A stretch of DNA of 6,756 bases from an uncultured Candidatus Saccharibacteria bacterium (GTDB taxonomy: Bacteria; Patescibacteriota; Saccharimonadia; Saccharimonadales; Saccharimonadaceae): NCBI GenBank assembly GCA_948514425.1, contig CAOQYN010000031.1, forward strand, positions 1 through 6,756, given 5' to 3'. Under the pieces are notes generated by a model. The model ran no database searches. It had not been told where the DNA came from and saw only the letters and a list, made by a program, of their open reading frames with translations. This document shows, one piece after another, positions 4,518 through 6,756 of the stretch (position 1 is its first letter; each line of letters begins with the position of its first letter). The position numbers and the translations under genes were made by a program.

Positions 4518-4672
4518 GTATAGTCTAACAAACGGACATACGAAACTAGACGACAGGGAAGGCCCACTGCCCGATCCGTCGGATTAGCCTAAACTGCGAA
4601 ATCCGATCGACCGGTCAAACGGAACCACTCATTAGTCTAGATTTCGCAATGTCTATAAGGGAAAGGAATAGG
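4518..4672 (+). promoter_or_regulatory. Structured 5' leader of the rplC operon
   Basis: About 155 nt of transcribed non-coding leader, rich in paired elements. Visible stems: TGCGAAATC (4595-4603) with GATTTCGCA (4640-4648), 9 bp; CGAC (4551-4554) with GTCG (4578-4581), enclosing GGG (4556-4558) with CCC (4570-4572); CTAGAC (4546-4551) with GTCTAG (4635-4640) as an alternative long-range closure that competes with the first two. In E. coli the S10-operon leader binds L4 for feedback control. A similar role is inference here, because I cannot match this structure to a known leader family. Confidence 0.5.
4662..4667 (+). promoter_or_regulatory. Ribosome binding site deciding the rplC start
   Basis: AAAGGA, 5 nt before ATG 4673. 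The alternative in-frame ATG 4649 directly abuts a leader stem and has no site; starting at 4673 gives the usual uL3 N-terminus (QVIIGTKIGMTQI). Confidence 0.75.
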
Positions 4673-5284
4673 ATGCAAGTCATCATCGGCACCAAAATTG
4701 GTATGACCCAGATCATCGGCGACGACGGTATTGTCACTCCTGTGACAATTTTGCAAGCCGACCCCTCCACAGTGACTCAGATTAAGACTGTCGAAACCGA
4801 CGGTTATAATGCTGTGCAACTGGGGTACGGTCAGGGTAAGAATCTGAGCAAGTCGGTTTCCGGCCACGTCAAATCGGCTGGAGTTACTCCTAAGGTTCTT
4901 CGTGAGTTCCGCGTTGAGGAAACTCCAGAACTAAAGGTTGGCGACAAAGTCAGCGTAGAAAACTTTAAACTCGGAGACAAGGTTCAAGTTACTGGCACCT
5001 CTAAGGGAAAAGGGTTTGCTGGTACTGTCAAACGTTGGAACTTTAATGAGTCACGCAATACTCATGGTTTCAAGGGCAATATTCGTCGCGTCGGTTCTAT
5101 CGGCTCGATGTATCCACAAAAAGTTTTTAAAGGTAAAAAGATGCCAGGCCGCATGGGCCACGATCAGGTAACTGTCAAGAATTTGGTAGTTGCCTATATT
5201 GATGCCGAGAACAATCTCATCGGTCTCAAAGGCGCCGTTCCTGGTCCGAAAAAAGGCATCGTAACCGTCGAGGGAAAGGAGTAA
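4673..5284 (+). CDS. rplC: 50S ribosomal protein L3 (uL3)
   Basis: A 203-residue uL3, close to the usual 205-210. It binds 23S rRNA early in large-subunit assembly and extends a loop toward the peptidyl-transferase centre. Seen: the N-terminal IIGTKIGMTQI (4-14), the SKGKGFAGTVKRW block (110-122), and the central extension through SRNTHGFKG (127-135) and GSIGSMYPQKVFKGKKMPGRMG (141-162). The C-terminal VKNLVVAYID and GAVPGPKKG (188-195) complete it. It is the first gene of the ribosomal run here. In most bacteria rpsJ (S10) lies directly upstream; here a promoter, leader and a metallopeptidase gene do. rplD begins 1 nt after the stop with AAAGGAG overlapping the last codons, so the two are translationally coupled. 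Confidence 0.97.
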   Translation: MQVIIGTKIGMTQIIGDDGIVTPVTILQADPSTVTQIKTVETDGYNAVQLGYGQGKNLSKSVSGHVKSAGVTPKVLREFRVEETPELKVGDKVSVENFKLGDKVQVTGTSKGKGFAGTVKRWNFNESRNTHGFKGNIRRVGSIGSMYPQKVFKGKKMPGRMGHDQVTVKNLVVAYIDAENNLIGLKGAVPGPKKGIVTVEGKE

Positions 5285-5285
5285 T

Positions 5286-5888
5286 ATGGCTGATTTGAAT
5301 CAAGAAGTCTTCGGCTTGGATGTTCAAAACCACGAACTCCTCAAGACTGCATACGACGCATATCTTGCCAACTCACGTAGTTCACACGCTAAAACCCTAA
5401 AACGTGGCGAAGTCCGTGGTGGTGGCAAAAAACCATGGAAACAAAAAGGTACTGGTCGCGCCCGCTTCGGCTCGACTCGCAACCCAATTTGGCGTCACGG
5501 TGGCGTCGCTTTCGGTCGCACTGGTGAAGAAAACTTCACCAAAAAGATTAGTAAAAACGCTAAAAGGCTCGCTGTCAAACAAGCCCTCAGCTTAAAGAAC
5601 GCTGAAAAAGCCATCGTCATTCTCGATGAACCAGTCAACTTCGTCGGTAAAACCAAAGAAGCAGCCAACTTAATGAAGAAGCTTGGCGTCCAAGATAAGA
5701 ATGTACTTGCTGTTGTGAACGAAAAAACCCCAAGTTTCATCCGTTCTACCAACAATATTCCTAACTTGAAGCTCGTTCGTGCAACTTATCTCAACGTATT
5801 TGACATCCTCAACGCAGACGCAATCGTTTTTGAGCCAAACGCTATCAAAACCACTGAAAACTGGCTGTTAGATAAGGAGGAAGCATAA
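5286..5888 (+). CDS. rplD: 50S ribosomal protein L4 (uL4)
   Basis: A 200-residue uL4. It binds 23S rRNA and its basic loop lines the exit tunnel. That loop is clear: GEVRGGGKKPWKQKGTGRAR (41-60) followed by FGSTRNPIWRHGGVAFG (61-77). The globular part follows, with the Rossmann-like strand IVILDEP (110-116) and late NVFDILNADAIVF (170-182). Compared with typical uL4, where the EVFG motif falls near residue 20, here it falls at 7-10, so about 14 N-terminal residues are missing. The start is fixed by AAAGGAG (5275-5281) and the preceding stop, so this is not a mis-called start. In E. coli uL4 also represses its own operon. The stop overlaps the rplW ATG by 1 nt. Confidence 0.97.
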   Translation: MADLNQEVFGLDVQNHELLKTAYDAYLANSRSSHAKTLKRGEVRGGGKKPWKQKGTGRARFGSTRNPIWRHGGVAFGRTGEENFTKKISKNAKRLAVKQALSLKNAEKAIVILDEPVNFVGKTKEAANLMKKLGVQDKNVLAVVNEKTPSFIRSTNNIPNLKLVRATYLNVFDILNADAIVFEPNAIKTTENWLLDKEEA

Positions 5889-6268
5889 TGAGAACTGTAC
5901 AATATATTCCTCGCGCTACTGAAAAAGCTTATACAGAACAAACCAAAGATACTTATATCTTTTATGTTCCTATGAAAGCCAGCAAACAGGAGATCGCCAA
6001 ACAAATCTCTGAAGCATTTAAGGTTACAGTCATTGATGTCCGCACCGCCGTACGCAAGGGCAAACCAACGCGTTTTTCTCGCGGTAAACATGCTTATCCA
6101 GGCACTACTAATCGCCAAGATAAAAAGATTGCTTACATTACGGTCAAATCAGGTGACAAAATTCCTGTCTTCGAAGAAGTGAAAGAGACTAAAGAAGACA
6201 AAAAAGCAGATAAAGAAGTGAAAAAAGTCAGCAAAAAGACTACTAAGGAAGTGGAGGAGAAGAAATAA
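5888..6268 (+). CDS. rplW: 50S ribosomal protein L23 (uL23)
   Basis: A 126-residue uL23, which sits at the tunnel exit and is the docking site for trigger factor and SRP. The core shows PRATEKAYT (8-16), YIFYVPMKASKQEIAKQI (23-40), the strand VTVIDVRTA (46-54), then the basic loop RKGKPTRFSRGKHAYPG (56-72) and KKIAYITVKSGDKI (79-92). Typical bacterial uL23 ends near 95-100; here residues 97-126 form an added tail made almost wholly of Lys, Glu, Asp, Thr and Val, probably disordered. Start: AAGGAGG (5874-5880), 7 nt before the ATG, which shares one base with the rplD stop. The stop likewise shares a base with the rplB start. Confidence 0.96.
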   Translation: MRTVQYIPRATEKAYTEQTKDTYIFYVPMKASKQEIAKQISEAFKVTVIDVRTAVRKGKPTRFSRGKHAYPGTTNRQDKKIAYITVKSGDKIPVFEEVKETKEDKKADKEVKKVSKKTTKEVEEKK

Positions 6269-6756
6269 TGAGTATTAAATCTTATCGTCCAACTACCCCA
6301 GCCCAGCGTCAAAAAACTACGCAGGATTTCGACCAAATTACAACTCGCAAGCCAATGAAATCCCTACTTGCTAGCAAAAAACAGATGGCAGGCAAAAACA
6401 ATGCTGGTCGTATTACTGTTCGTCATCGCGGTGGCGGCGTCAAACGCCACTATCGCATCTTGACTTACAAATTACCAGCCGACAGCCAATTTACCATCAT
6501 GGAAATTGAATACGATCCAAATCGCAGCGCCCGAATTGCTCGAGTTAAGGATCAAAATGATACATATTATTATGTTATTGCCGATGGTAGCATGCGCAAA
6601 GGTAATACTTTCGAAACCGGCAAAGACGCCGCTGTCGAAACATCAAATCGTATGCCCATTGAAAACATTCCTGTTGGTACATTTATCTATGCTATCGAAC
6701 TTACACCAGGACGCGGCGCGCAAATCGTACGCTCTGCTGGCACCAAGGCTCAATTA
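6268..6756 (+). CDS. rplB: 50S ribosomal protein L2 (uL2), cut by window end
   Basis: The first 163 residues of uL2 (full length about 275), running off the window in frame. uL2 binds 23S rRNA near the peptidyl-transferase centre and is needed for subunit joining. Seen: the N-terminal YRPTTPAQR, then KSLL (31-34), GRITVRHRGGGVKRHYR (47-63), IEYDPNRSARIA (80-91), NIPVGTFIYAIEL (133-145) and PGRGAQIVRSAGTKAQL (147-163). The C-terminal part holding the conserved functional His lies outside the window. Start: ATG 6268 overlaps the rplW stop by 1 nt, with GGAGG/AGGAG (6253-6259) 8-10 nt before it. The sequence is ordinary for the family. Confidence 0.97.
   Translation, partial: MSIKSYRPTTPAQRQKTTQDFDQITTRKPMKSLLASKKQMAGKNNAGRITVRHRGGGVKRHYRILTYKLPADSQFTIMEIEYDPNRSARIARVKDQNDTYYYVIADGSMRKGNTFETGKDAAVETSNRMPIENIPVGTFIYAIELTPGRGAQIVRSAGTKAQL

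Noticed and set aside
5397..5755. Reading frames opposite or offset within rplD
   Set aside because: They are shadows of a strongly conserved ribosomal gene with no signals of their own.

Overview
The window looks like a small-genome bacterium, most likely Patescibacteria/CPR and probably a Saccharibacteria-type lineage. This is inference. It rests on FISUMP-like (C-type-lectin-like) C-terminal modules ending in GFPLRC, a ribosomal-protein run that starts at uL3 with no S10 gene before it, tightly overlapping genes, and short leaders behind extended -10 promoters. No rRNA or other taxonomic marker is present, so lineage confidence is moderate.

Region 1 (1 to about 1840) is the unusual part. 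It holds five copies of one 60-codon module (61 in copy 2): three on + (cores 163-342, 401-583, 1156-1335) and two on - (cores 708-887, 1607-1786). Every core begins with the same 15 bases coding FVRSG. Four of five end in nearly identical bases coding PLRC. The interiors differ strongly but keep length and frame. None has a signal peptide, a ribosome binding site or a convincing start. The best reading is a reservoir of silent cassettes for a variable surface protein encoded elsewhere, with conserved borders able to act as recombination tracts. Long inverted repeats (41 bp identical at 327-367 and 1582-1622; a nested palindrome at 1369-1569) and a 42-bp direct repeat support past recombination.

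Region 2 (1836-2540) has a small cysteine-rich four-helix membrane protein of unknown function. It has two good tandem promoters, a clear ribosome binding site and a strong intrinsic terminator.

Region 3 (2541-4332) holds three co-directional genes: a YhhN/TMEM86-like eight-helix membrane protein with an apparently leaderless start, a P-loop kinase/ATPase of unknown substrate, and a YgjP/DUF45-type zinc metallopeptidase. The last two overlap by ATGA and are probably co-translated.

Region 4 (4333-6756) is a promoter, a structured leader of about 155 nt, and the ribosomal genes rplC, rplD, rplW and rplB (the last cut by the window end). They are coupled by 1-nt gaps or 1-nt overlaps and strong Shine-Dalgarno sites. 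This is the conserved S10/L3 operon core, so the cassette bank sits next to housekeeping DNA.
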